Source: Pararhizobium sp. (lineage in GTDB: Bacteria; Pseudomonadota; Alphaproteobacteria; Rhizobiales; Rhizobiaceae). Taken from it: a DNA stretch of 64,000 nucleotides. Under the pieces are notes generated by a model. It made no database searches. It saw only the letters and a list, made by a program, of their open reading frames with translations, and was not told the DNA's origin. Positions 16,372 through 24,461 of this stretch are shown here, one piece after another. Each line of letters opens with the position of its first letter. Positions within the stretch are counted from its first letter, which is position 1. The stretch lies in NCBI GenBank assembly GCA_030655075.1, contig JAURWE010000131.1, positions 150,783-214,782 on the forward strand, read 5' to 3'. A program made the position numbers and the translations under genes.

Positions 16372-17271
16372 ATGGCCCTCGTTGCCACGCTCATTGCCAA
16401 TCCGTCAAACCCCATTCTCACGCCGGCGCTTGCCGAGCGTGCCGCAGAAGCGATCCCGGCATCCGGCCTCTACTGGCTGGCCGACGGCATCGCCTGCGAC
16501 ATCGCCGTGCGCGACGGTAGCGATCCGGTGGCAACGGAAGCAGTGCTGCGTCATCTGATCGGCACGGCTGCAATCGATGTCGTGGTCCAGAATGCAGAAA
16601 CCCGCCGCAAGAAGCTGCTGATCGCCGACATGGATTCCACCATGATCGGCCAGGAATGCATCGACGAGCTCGCCGCCGAAGTCGGCCTGAAGGACCGCGT
16701 CTCGGCCATCACGGCGCGCGCCATGAACGGCGAGATCGCTTTCGAGCCGGCGCTGATCGAACGTGTCGCCCTTCTGAAAGGTCTGCCGCTCACCGTCGTC
16801 GGCGAGGTCATTGCAAAGCGCATCACCTTCACGCCCGGCGGGCCGGAACTGATCGCCACGATGATGGCCAAGGGTTATCACACGGCGCTGGTGTCGGGCG
16901 GCTTTACCGTCTTCACCAACCCCATCGCCAAGGCGCTCGGTTTTCACGAGAACCGCGCCAACATCCTGCTGGAAGAGGACGGTCACCTGACCGGTGAAGT
17001 CGCCTCCCCGATCCTCGGCAAGCAGGCGAAAGTCGATGCGCTGGAGCAGATCTGCGCCCGTCTCGGCATTGGCACGGACGAGGCGCTGGCCGTCGGCGAC
17101 GGCGCCAATGATCTCGGCATGCTGCACCGTGCCGGCTCGGGCGTGGCGTTGCACGCAAAGCCGAGCGTCGCGTCCGAAGCAAAAATCCGCATCGACCACG
17201 GCGACCTGACCGCCCTTCTCTACATTCAGGGCTATCGCAAGACGGACTTTGTTCAGCCGGCGAAATCCTGA
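16372..17271 (+). CDS. serB: Phosphoserine phosphatase
   Basis: SerB removes phosphate from O-phosphoserine in the last step of serine synthesis. About 299 residues: an N-terminal ACT-like region, then the HAD motif I LLIADMDSTMIGQECIDELA with nucleophile Asp and acid/base Asp, motif II VSGGFTVFT and motif III-IV AVGDGANDLGML. The ATG at 16372 (MALVATLIANPSNPIL) lies within two bases of the divergent miaA start codons; alternative upstream codons fall inside miaA. The gene is convergent with degP. Confidence 0.96.
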   Translation: MALVATLIANPSNPILTPALAERAAEAIPASGLYWLADGIACDIAVRDGSDPVATEAVLRHLIGTAAIDVVVQNAETRRKKLLIADMDSTMIGQECIDELAAEVGLKDRVSAITARAMNGEIAFEPALIERVALLKGLPLTVVGEVIAKRITFTPGGPELIATMMAKGYHTALVSGGFTVFTNPIAKALGFHENRANILLEEDGHLTGEVASPILGKQAKVDALEQICARLGIGTDEALAVGDGANDLGMLHRAGSGVALHAKPSVASEAKIRIDHGDLTALLYIQGYRKTDFVQPAKS

Positions 17272-17275
17272 AGGC

Positions 17276-17301
17276 TTTCCCGGAGACATGTCCCCGGGAA
17301 A
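17276..17301. terminator. Inverted repeat between convergent serB and degP
   Basis: TTTCCCGG and CCGGGAAA (8-bp arms, 10-nt loop) lie between the two stop codons. Without a 3' T-run on either strand it is a weak candidate for a bidirectional terminator. Confidence 0.4.
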
Positions 17302-17304
17302 ACC

Positions 17305-18831
17305 CTATTCCATCCGCAGCGTCACGAAGCGCAGCTCGCCGGTCTTGTTGGCGATCATCAGGATGGCGTTGCGGCGATCCTCGTTCTTCAGTTCCTGGAC
17401 CCGGGCAGTGACATCCTCAGGTGCAGCAACGGATTCCTGACCGACCTCGACAATGACATCACCGGCGATGATCCGCCGTTCGGCGGCGGCCGAATCCGGC
17501 TGCACGTCCGTTACCACGACACCATCGACATCCTCTGAAATCCCGAACGTCTTGCGCGATGCCTCGTCGAGCGCCCCGAGCTTCATGCCCAGCACCACGC
17601 CGTCTGCAGAGGGTGTTTCCGCTTCCGGCGCCTGCTCGTCCTTCGGCGTTTCGGCCTCCGGATCGATCTGCTCGTCACCGGCAGCAGCGGCAGCAACCTC
17701 GCTATCCTCAAGGCGGCCGAGCGTCACTTTCACCGTCATTTCCTTGCCGTCGCGCAACAGCACCACATCGACAGGCTCGCCGATCGGGCTTTCGGCCACG
17801 ATCCGCGGCAGGTCGCGCATTTCGCGCACGTCCTCGCCATGGAACCGGATGACGACGTCGCCGGTCTTGATCTCGCCCTTCTCGACAGGCCCGCCCTTGA
17901 TGATGCCGGCGATCAACGCGCCTTTCGGCACGTCCATCTTCAGGCTTTCGGCAATATCGTCGCTGACCGGCTGGATGCGCACGCCGAGCCAGCCACGCCG
18001 CGTCTCGCCGAAATCCTTCAACTGCTTGATGACATTGCCCGCAAGCTCGGTGGGAACGGAGAAGCCGAGCCCGATCGAGCCGCCGGTCGGCGAGATGATT
18101 GCCGTGTTGATGCCGATGACCTCGCCGTTCATGTTGAACAGCGGGCCGCCGGAATTGCCGCGGTTGATGGCGGCGTCCGTCTGGATGAAATTGTCGTACT
18201 GACCGGCATTGATGTTGCGGCCGCGCGCCGAAATGATGCCGACCGTCACCGTGCCGCCAAGCCCGAACGGGTTGCCGACGGCCATGACCCAGTCGCCCGT
18301 GCGCATCTTCTTGGAATCGCCAAGCGGCACGAATTTCAGCGGCGCCTTCGGCTCGACCTTCAGCACCGCCAGGTCGGTCTTCTTGTCGACGCCGACCAGC
18401 TTGGCTTTCAGCTTCGAACCATTGGCGAAATTCACCTCGATGTCGTCGGCCCCCTCGATGACGTGGTTGTTGGTGACGATGAAGCCCTTTGCATCGATGA
18501 CGAAGCCGGAGCCGAGCGAATTGACCGTGCGCGGCGGCCCGCCTTCCTTGCCCTCGCCCTTGAAGAACTCGTCGAAGAAATCCTGGAACGGCGATCCCTC
18601 CGGCACCTGCGGCACCGGCGTCTGGTCGTCGCTCTTGACGTTCTGAGAGGTCGAAATGTTGACGACGGCGTCCAGCAGCCCCTCGGCAAGGTCGGCGACG
18701 GAGTCCGGGCCGTTCTGCGGCTTGACGGCCTGTGCAAACGCCGGGATGTGGGTGACGGGCGCTGCAACGCCGAGAATGAGACCGGCAAGAAGAACCGGGC
18801 GGACGAATGTTGAAACGTTGCGCAAGGCCAT
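17305..18831 (-). CDS. degP: Periplasmic serine protease Do (DegP/HtrA family)
   Basis: HtrA-family protease and chaperone of the periplasm, 508 residues from the ATG at 18831 (preceded by AAAAAGGGCGGCTC). An N-terminal signal peptide (VRPVLLAGLILGVAAPVTHIPAFA) is followed by the trypsin-like domain with catalytic His in VTNNHVIEG, Asp in KKTDLAVLKV and Ser in NRGNSGGPLFN. Two PDZ domains follow, the first around RRGWLGVRIQPVSDDIAESL and the second around ADGVVLGMKLGALDEASR to VITDVQPDS-like VVVTDVQPDSAAAERR. An acidic Ala/Glu-rich linker joins them. A promoter with an embedded inverted repeat lies upstream (18893-18929). Downstream of hflC/hflK, as in many rhizobia. Confidence 0.95.
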   Translation of the reverse strand: MALRNVSTFVRPVLLAGLILGVAAPVTHIPAFAQAVKPQNGPDSVADLAEGLLDAVVNISTSQNVKSDDQTPVPQVPEGSPFQDFFDEFFKGEGKEGGPPRTVNSLGSGFVIDAKGFIVTNNHVIEGADDIEVNFANGSKLKAKLVGVDKKTDLAVLKVEPKAPLKFVPLGDSKKMRTGDWVMAVGNPFGLGGTVTVGIISARGRNINAGQYDNFIQTDAAINRGNSGGPLFNMNGEVIGINTAIISPTGGSIGLGFSVPTELAGNVIKQLKDFGETRRGWLGVRIQPVSDDIAESLKMDVPKGALIAGIIKGGPVEKGEIKTGDVVIRFHGEDVREMRDLPRIVAESPIGEPVDVVLLRDGKEMTVKVTLGRLEDSEVAAAAAGDEQIDPEAETPKDEQAPEAETPSADGVVLGMKLGALDEASRKTFGISEDVDGVVVTDVQPDSAAAERRIIAGDVIVEVGQESVAAPEDVTARVQELKNEDRRNAILMIANKTGELRFVTLRME

Positions 18832-18892
18832 GAGCCGCCCTTTTTGTGATGATGCGTATCGGTCGTTCAAGACCAGTCAAGGATAGGGCGGA

Positions 18893-18929
18893 ATTATAAG
18901 CCGTCCAGTCATCTTTTTGTCAGACGGCT
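18893..18929 (-). promoter_or_regulatory. Candidate degP promoter with inverted repeat in the spacer
   Basis: Minus-strand -10 TATAAT (18898-18893) and -35-like CTGACA (18923-18918), spacer 19 nt. Arms AGCCGTC (18899-18905) and GACGGCT (18923-18929) flank the spacer as a 7-bp inverted repeat. It may be an operator, or the end of the upstream transcript may form this hairpin. Confidence 0.5.
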
Positions 18930-18954
18930 CAAGCCGCACGTTTCATCCACCGGT

Positions 18955-19341
18955 TCAGTTGACGATTTCGTGACCGTGGTCCTTCAGCGCCTGAACCGCC
19001 CGGTCGAGATCGGCACCGGCGATGAAAATATAGTCGGTGCTGAAGGTGGAATTGGCAAAGATGCCGACGCCGGCACTGGCGAGCGGCCGCAGCACGGAAT
19101 CCAGAATACCGGGAACGTCGAATTTGAAATGCTGCTCAATCCGGAGGCAGCGCCAGCCGCCCGACGTGTGCACATTGGTTGGAACCCGCGCCACGCGGCA
19201 GACCAGCGTCATTTCTTCGCGCGAACTCGACACTGTCCAGAACCCTGGGCCGGGCAGCCAGGCGGGAACGGGGCTGCCGATGTCCATCCGCGTGATGGCA
19301 TATTCGGAATCGACCAGCCGGATCAGCAATTTATGCGTCAT
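18955..19341 (-). CDS. ACT-domain protein
   Basis: A 128-residue protein. The C-terminal half (FDVPGILDSVLRPLASAGVGIF then NSTFSTDYIFIAGADLDRAVQALKDHGHEI) is an ACT ligand-binding fold of the kind found in small stand-alone ACT proteins; the N-terminal half also contains strand-rich segments (KLLIRLVDSEYAITRMD, EMTLVCRVARVPTNV). The ATG at 19341 follows GAGGTTGAAGGC and lies 4 bp past the end of the DUF2065 gene. It is the last gene of the hflK-hflC transcription unit. An amino-acid-sensing role is inferred from the fold only. Confidence 0.82.
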   Translation of the reverse strand: MTHKLLIRLVDSEYAITRMDIGSPVPAWLPGPGFWTVSSSREEMTLVCRVARVPTNVHTSGGWRCLRIEQHFKFDVPGILDSVLRPLASAGVGIFANSTFSTDYIFIAGADLDRAVQALKDHGHEIVN

Positions 19342-19345
19342 GCCT

Positions 19346-19531
19346 TCAACCTCGCAGAAGCCAGACAAGCCCGACGCCCGCTGCGACCGACATCATACCA
19401 AACAGACGCAAGTGCTGCTCGGAAATCAGCGGCAGGCGCCGTGCCATCTCAATCAGAAGCGAAGGGGCCAGTGCGTACACCAGCCCCTCGATAATAAGGA
19501 AGAATGCGATACCGGTCAGGACATCGGACAT
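19346..19531 (-). CDS. DUF2065 small membrane protein
   Basis: A 61-residue inner-membrane protein with two hydrophobic helices (DVLTGIAFFLIIEGLVYALAP and LFGMMSVAAGVGLVWLL) joined by a short loop with a basic Arg-Arg pair. The size, the helix pattern and the place directly after hflC match the DUF2065 family (YjeT in E. coli). Function unknown; a link with the HflKC membrane complex is suggested only by neighbourhood. It begins 8 bp after the hflC stop codon. Confidence 0.88.
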   Translation of the reverse strand: MSDVLTGIAFFLIIEGLVYALAPSLLIEMARRLPLISEQHLRLFGMMSVAAGVGLVWLLRG

Positions 19532-19539
19532 TCTTCGGC

Positions 19540-20475
19540 TCAGTTCGCAGGCGTGACCGCCGTCGCGCCCGTCTGAGGCGTCTGGGTTGTTGCATTCGAA
19601 CCGGACGCATCATTGAAGAAGCGGAAGAACTCCGAATCCGGCGACAGAACCAGCGTCGTGTCGGAATTGCCGAACGACTGCTGATAGGCTGTCATCGACC
19701 GGTAGAATTCGAAGAACGACGGATCACGCGAGAAAGCCTCGCCGAAAATCCGGTTCCGCTCGCCATCTCCCTCGCCTCGGATGATTTCCGAATCACGGCC
19801 CGCTTCAGCCACCAGTTCGACAACCTGACGGTCGGCGATGGCACGGCGGCGCTGGCCTTCTTCGTTACCGCGGGCGCGGATGAGTTCGGCCTCGGCCAGA
19901 CGTTCGGCCTTCATGCGGTCGAATGTCTGCTGCGAGACTTCCTGCGTCAGGTCGGTGCGCCGGATGCGGACATCCGAAATCTGCAGGCCGAGCGATTCCG
20001 CGTCGGTCTTCAGGTCGTTGCGCACTTCACGCATCATCGATGCACGATCGTCCGACAGCGCCGATTCGAAACCGCGCAGACCGTAGACCCGGCGAAGTGC
20101 CGCATCGAGACGGGTGCGAAGCCGCGATTCAGCCGAATCCCGATCGCCTGAAACGGTTTCGCGGAAGCGACGCGGATCCTGGATGCGATAGACGACAAAC
20201 GCGTCAACCTCATAGAATTTGCCGCCCGAAACCTGGACACGGATATTGTCGAGATCGAAGCGCAGGGCCTGATCTTCCACATACTGGACGCGGTCGGCGT
20301 CCATGAAGGCGAACGGAAGCTTGAAATAGAGGCCTGGCTCGGTCTTCACGTCCTGGATCTGGCCGAAGCGCACGACGATCGCCTGCTGGCGCTCGGTGAC
20401 GACGAAGAAGGACGAATAGAGAATGATGCAGATGACGGCGACAAGCGCCAGAATTGCTGGAACCCGGTTACCCAT
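19540..20475 (-). CDS. hflC: FtsH protease modulator HflC
   Basis: SPFH/band-7 membrane protein that forms, with HflK, a large periplasmic cage around the FtsH protease. 311 residues: an N-terminal transmembrane helix (AILALVAVICIILYSSFFVV), the band-7 domain starting at ERQQAIVVRFGQIQDVKTEPGLYFK, and the long coiled coil with ERLAEAELIRARGNEEGQRRRAIADRQ (about residues 195-225). The C-terminal Thr/Ala-rich tail is short. Its start codon overlaps the last base of the hflK stop codon, so translation is coupled. Confidence 0.96.
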   Translation of the reverse strand: MGNRVPAILALVAVICIILYSSFFVVTERQQAIVVRFGQIQDVKTEPGLYFKLPFAFMDADRVQYVEDQALRFDLDNIRVQVSGGKFYEVDAFVVYRIQDPRRFRETVSGDRDSAESRLRTRLDAALRRVYGLRGFESALSDDRASMMREVRNDLKTDAESLGLQISDVRIRRTDLTQEVSQQTFDRMKAERLAEAELIRARGNEEGQRRRAIADRQVVELVAEAGRDSEIIRGEGDGERNRIFGEAFSRDPSFFEFYRSMTAYQQSFGNSDTTLVLSPDSEFFRFFNDASGSNATTQTPQTGATAVTPAN

Positions 20476-21590
20476 TACTGGTTCCCTCCCGTCGTTGCCG
20501 TTGTCGCAGGCTTGGACAGCTCATTGAGCGGCAGGTAAGGCACGACGCCCTGTCCGCCATTCTTGCCGTCCATGATCACCTTCTTGGAATTGCGCATGAC
20601 GTTCTCCATCGTTTCGAGGAAGAGACGCTTGCGGGTGACATCAGGAGCCTTGGCATACTGGTCGTAGATCGAAACGAAACGGGCTGCCTCACCTTCGGCT
20701 TCCTTGACGACACGGTCCTTGTAGCCGGCGGCTTCTTCACGAAGCTGGGCCGCCTGACCGCGTGCGGCACCAAGCTTCTGGTTGGAATACTGGTTGGCTT
20801 CTTCGACGAAACGGTCCTCGTCCTGCTCGGCACGCTGTACCTCGTCGAACGCATCGGCCACTTCGCGCGGCGGTGCGGCATCTTCGATGGCGACCGTGTT
20901 GACGGCGATGCCGGCACCGTAGGAATCCATCGTTGCCTGGATCGTGCTCTTCACGTCGGCGGCGATGGCCTGGCGGTTGTCGCGGAAAATGTCTTCGGCC
21001 GGACGGCGGCCCACCACTTCGCGCATGGCGCTTTCGGCAACCTGCTGCATCGTGTTGGCCGGCTCTTCGAGGTTGAAGAGATAGGCCTTCGGATCCGTAA
21101 CCGAAAACAGCACGGAGAACTGGACGTTGACGATGTTCTGGTCGCCCGTCAGCATCAGGCCGGCGCTGGTCGGGTTGGTGGTCGCCGACTTGCTGCCGAT
21201 GTTCTGCTGCTGCTCGGTCACCTTGACCAGTTCGACGGTCTCGAACGGCCAGAGGTGGAAATGCAGGCCCGGCATGGAAATTTCTTCCTTCGGCTTGCCG
21301 AAACGCATCTCGACGCCGCGCTCATCCGGCTGAACCGTGTAGATCGAATTGATCAGGATGAAGCCGAGAACCACAATTCCGACGATGGCAAGCATGCCGC
21401 CATTGAAACCGCCGGGAACGACGTTTTTCAGCTGGTCCTGCCCCCTGCGCAGAATTTCTTCCAGATCCGGCGGTCCGCCATTGCCTCTCGGCCGGTTCGG
21501 TCCCTGGCCCCAGGGGCCTTGGTTCTTACCACCACCGTTGCCGCCGCCGCCCCAAGGGCCGCCGCCGCCATTCTGATTGCTCCAGGGCAT
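20475..21590 (-). CDS. hflK: FtsH protease modulator HflK
   Basis: Partner of HflC in the inner-membrane HflKC complex. 371 residues from the ATG at 21590, which follows GAGGACTTG. The N-terminal 50 residues are rich in Gly, Pro, Asn and Trp (PWSNQNGGGGPWGGGG), typical of HflK, followed by a single transmembrane helix (GGMLAIVGIVVLGFILINSIYTV) and the band-7 domain with QPDERGVEMRFGK and MPGLHFHLWPFETVELV. A coiled coil (EEANQYSNQKLGAARGQAAQL) closes the domain. A longer upstream frame to 21689 is not supported by a ribosome binding site. Confidence 0.96.
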   Translation of the reverse strand: MPWSNQNGGGGPWGGGGNGGGKNQGPWGQGPNRPRGNGGPPDLEEILRRGQDQLKNVVPGGFNGGMLAIVGIVVLGFILINSIYTVQPDERGVEMRFGKPKEEISMPGLHFHLWPFETVELVKVTEQQQNIGSKSATTNPTSAGLMLTGDQNIVNVQFSVLFSVTDPKAYLFNLEEPANTMQQVAESAMREVVGRRPAEDIFRDNRQAIAADVKSTIQATMDSYGAGIAVNTVAIEDAAPPREVADAFDEVQRAEQDEDRFVEEANQYSNQKLGAARGQAAQLREEAAGYKDRVVKEAEGEAARFVSIYDQYAKAPDVTRKRLFLETMENVMRNSKKVIMDGKNGGQGVVPYLPLNELSKPATTATTGGNQ

Positions 21591-21728
21591 CAAGTCCTCT
21601 TTCTGTAAAACTCCCGCATCATTGGCGGACGGCAAGCCGTCAGGACAATGATTTGAACCCGTTATAGGGATGGCAGGAACCGCTTTCAACGCAGAGTGCG
21701 CAACTTCACGGCAAATGCGGCAAAATAG

Positions 21729-22265
21729 TTAAGTTTGCAGGCTCTTTCTGCGATAGGTGACGAAGCGCATCGCATGGCTGTCTTTTTCTCCCCGCGGAAT
21801 GGGCTCCTCGAACACACGCTCGAACACGGCAGGATCGATCGCCGGAAAGCGGGTGTCGCCCTCCACCTCGGCATCGACTTCGGTGACGTGCAAAATATCT
21901 GCAACGCTGATCGCCTGCCGATAAATTTCGCCGCCACCGATGACGCAGACCTCGTCCACACCCACGCTATCCGCCGCAGTCTCGCCCGCCGAAATCGCCG
22001 CCTCCAGCGAGGCAACGACGGCAACACCATCAATGGCGAGCTCCGGTGACCGGCTGATGACGATGTTGGGACGGCCGGGCAGCGGCCTGCCGATCGATTC
22101 ATAGGTTTTCCGGCCCATGATGACCGGCTTGCCCATCGTCACCGCCTTGAAGCGCTTGAGATCGCTCGGCAGCCGCCATGGCAGGTCCCCATCCCGTCCG
22201 ATGACGCCGCCGTGGGCAACGGCGACGACAATGACGATCTTGGGATCGGAATTCGGTTTACTCAA
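21729..22265 (-). CDS. folA: Dihydrofolate reductase
   Basis: NADPH-dependent reduction of dihydrofolate, needed to recycle the folate used by ThyA. 178 residues from a TTG at 22265: IVIVVAVAHGGVIGRDGDLPWRLPSDLKRFK holds the substrate-binding Asp/Trp region, followed by MGRKTYESIGRPLPGRPNIVISR and the cofactor-binding CVIGGGEIYRQAI. The TTG overlaps the stop codon of the upstream gst gene as TTGA and has GGAGGG eight bases before it. An ATG at 22298 is possible but would lie inside gst. Standard partner of thyA two genes upstream. Confidence 0.95.
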   Translation of the reverse strand: MSKPNSDPKIVIVVAVAHGGVIGRDGDLPWRLPSDLKRFKAVTMGKPVIMGRKTYESIGRPLPGRPNIVISRSPELAIDGVAVVASLEAAISAGETAADSVGVDEVCVIGGGEIYRQAISVADILHVTEVDAEVEGDTRFPAIDPAVFERVFEEPIPRGEKDSHAMRFVTYRRKSLQT

Positions 22266-22864
22266 TGATGCCCCTCCGGCTTTGCATCCTTGCCCCATGC
22301 CGCCTTCAGGGCCGGCCGTGCCGCCATCAGCTCGACATAGCGGTCGAGCACTGTGCTCTCAGGCATCGCCTCGCGCACCCACATCAGGGCGCTGGCGAGA
22401 ATGAGATCGGCGGCACTGATGTTTTGCCCCAACAGATAGGGCTGTTCCGTCAGCGTCGCGATCACATGCGACGTCATGCTCTCGTAGAGTTTCGCGTGGC
22501 GCGGATTGGTCGCAACGGAGCCCTCGAACTTGGCCGCCACCGCCGGCTCGATGACGCCGCCGTAATACGCCAGCCAGGACAGATAGGCGCCGCGTTCCGG
22601 ATGGCCGAGCCCCCGCCCGAGCTCGGAGCCCGGAAACAGATCCGTCAGGTACTGCACGACGGCGATCGTTTCCGTCACCAGCACATCGTCGTGCAACAGC
22701 GCCGGCACCTGTTTGTGCGGATGCGGGTTGTTGTCATCGGGCCCGCCGGAACCATCGCGGCGGACAATGTTGACGTAGCGGATCTCGTAATCGGCGCCGA
22801 GTTCCTCAAGCAGCCAGATGATGCGGGTCGAGCGCGATTTCGGCGCGTGGATCAAAGTCAGCAT
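22262..22864 (-). CDS. Glutathione S-transferase family protein
   Basis: A 200-residue protein with the thioredoxin-like N-terminal domain (LTLIHAPKSRSTRIIWLLEELGADYE, then KQVPALLHDDVLVTETIAVVQYLTDLFPG, with the glutathione-binding Glu-Thr in the middle) and an all-helical C-terminal domain (YLLGQNISAADLILASALMWV). Substrate cannot be predicted. The gene sits between thyA and folA in the same direction; its stop codon overlaps the TTG start of folA. This insertion into the thyA-folA pair is common in rhizobia and does not imply a folate role. Confidence 0.92.
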   Translation of the reverse strand: MLTLIHAPKSRSTRIIWLLEELGADYEIRYVNIVRRDGSGGPDDNNPHPHKQVPALLHDDVLVTETIAVVQYLTDLFPGSELGRGLGHPERGAYLSWLAYYGGVIEPAVAAKFEGSVATNPRHAKLYESMTSHVIATLTEQPYLLGQNISAADLILASALMWVREAMPESTVLDRYVELMAARPALKAAWGKDAKPEGHH

Positions 22865-22920
22865 GCTGTCCTCCCGGTTTTTGGCCTGTATGTATGAGAC
22901 GGAGGCGTGGCAGCAAGATG

Positions 22921-23715
22921 TCAGACGGCAATGGGCGCCCGGATGGTTGAATCAGCTTCATAACCGACGAGCTCAAAGTCTTGAAATTGAAAGCCGAAAA
23001 TGTCTTTGACATCGGGATTGAGCTTCATGGTCGGCAACGGTTTCGGCGTGCGCGCCAGCTGCTGCCGGGCCTGCTCGAAATGGTTGGCGTAGATATGCGC
23101 GTCCCCCAGCGTATGAACGAAATCGCCCGGCTTCAGTCCCACCGCTTGCGCCACCATCAGCGTTAGCAGTGCGTAGGAGGCGATGTTGAACGGCACGCCG
23201 AGGAAGATATCGGCCGAGCGCTGGTACAGCTGGCACGACAGCTTGCCGTCCGCCACATAGAACTGGAACAGGCAGTGGCAGGGCGGCAGCGCCATTTCAT
23301 CGACCAGCGCCGGGTTCCAGGCCGAAACGATATGGCGGCGGGAATTGGGGTTGGTGCGCAGGCTTTCGATGACCGCCTTGATCTGGTCGAGATGGCGGCC
23401 GTCATGTGTCGGCCAGGAGCGCCACTGGTAGCCGTAGACAGGACCCAGCTCGCCGTTCTCGTCGGCCCATTCGTCCCAGATCGAAACGCCGTTTTCCTTG
23501 AGATAGGCGATGTTGGTGTCGCCCTTCAGGAACCACAGCAGTTCATGGATGATCGAGCGCAGGTGCAGCTTCTTCGTCGTCGTCACCGGAAAACCGGCCG
23601 ACAGGTCGAAGCGCATCTGATGGCCGAAGATGGAGCGCGTGCCTGTGCCCGTCCGGTCGCCGCGATCCGAGCCGGTCTCCATGACGTGTCTCAGAAGATC
23701 GAGATATTGCTTCAT
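22921..23715 (-). CDS. thyA: Thymidylate synthase
   Basis: Methylates dUMP to dTMP with methylenetetrahydrofolate. 264 residues, the same length as the E. coli enzyme. Marks: DRTGTGTRSIFGHQMRFDL, the catalytic Cys in LPPCHCLFQFYV, the LYQRSADIFLGVPFNIASYALL signature and DAHIYANHFEQ. The ATG at 23715 starts MKQYLDLLRHVMETG; in-frame codons further upstream are not needed. First gene of the thyA-gst-folA block, divergent from ssrA. Confidence 0.98.
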   Translation of the reverse strand: MKQYLDLLRHVMETGSDRGDRTGTGTRSIFGHQMRFDLSAGFPVTTTKKLHLRSIIHELLWFLKGDTNIAYLKENGVSIWDEWADENGELGPVYGYQWRSWPTHDGRHLDQIKAVIESLRTNPNSRRHIVSAWNPALVDEMALPPCHCLFQFYVADGKLSCQLYQRSADIFLGVPFNIASYALLTLMVAQAVGLKPGDFVHTLGDAHIYANHFEQARQQLARTPKPLPTMKLNPDVKDIFGFQFQDFELVGYEADSTIRAPIAV

Positions 23716-23908
23716 GCCGTTTGCGCCGCCATTTGGATGTGTGAGCATGTCAGTAACGCCGATCCGGCGGCGAATCCCTCGGGATATCGCTTTTCCACCA
23801 GTTTTTTCCCGCGCTGCCTGCAAGTCAAGCCACTGGTCGCGTCACGAAACTGTCAATCACCCAGAGAAAGGCCTTTTCTTGGCCACGGGAAGCTCCTATA
23901 TCAGGAGT

Positions 23909-24280
23909 GCCGTCTTCGGGCGGCTATGGTGATAAATGAGCGGTGTAATAAACCCATTGGACCCGGGGGCGGTACCCGGCGCCTCCACCAAAAACCGGCC
24001 TGTTTGACCGGCTTTTGATGGGGGCGAAATAGGATCGACAAGGGCGTAAAGATCGACTTTTTGCTCGGCATTGTACCACCGTTATCGGGCTAAACTTGTA
24101 GTTGCAAATGACAACTATGCTGAAGCACGTCTCGCTGCTTAATCGCAGTGTGACACTTCAAATCAAGCCCTTACGGGTAGCACCGTAAGGCGGGGTTCGG
24201 AGGTACCTGGCAACAGAAACCTCCACTTCTCCCTTTTCTGCGATACTCGACTGTTCTCGCCGCCATCAGATTGCCTTCAG
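23909..24280 (+). ncRNA. ssrA: Two-piece (permuted) tmRNA precursor, alphaproteobacterial type
   Basis: tmRNA rescues stalled ribosomes and tags the unfinished protein. The acceptor piece comes first and ends in CTCCACCA (CCA at 23988-23990). After an intervening hairpin (CCGG/CCGG, about 23995-24011) the coding piece begins at 24020 with GGGGGCG, which pairs with CGCCUCC of the acceptor piece as a 7-bp stem with one G-U. The tag frame 24104-24142 encodes ANDNYAEARLAA and stop. Downstream stems CCTTACGG/CCGTAAGG and GGAGGT/ACCTCC mark pseudoknot regions. A 6-bp UUCG hairpin (23909-23924) opens the gene. The outer ends are approximate. Confidence 0.93.
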
Positions 24281-24461
24281 AGGATTCCACCATGGCGCCC
24301 GATGCGCTATGATTGGCGGATAATCAGCTATGAGGACTTTCCAGCCGCCTGTGGTGGTGGCATAAAGCCCCTTAGACATTGACGATATTGATGCGCATAC
24401 GATTTGGACCGGCACGCCTGTGCTAGACCAGCAGGATATACGCAGGAAAGACAGGGCTCTG

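Noticed and set aside
24281..24461. A further RNA or gene between ssrA and sspB.
   Set aside because: Only isolated short inverted words are present; the region is probably the ssrA trailer and the sspB promoter.
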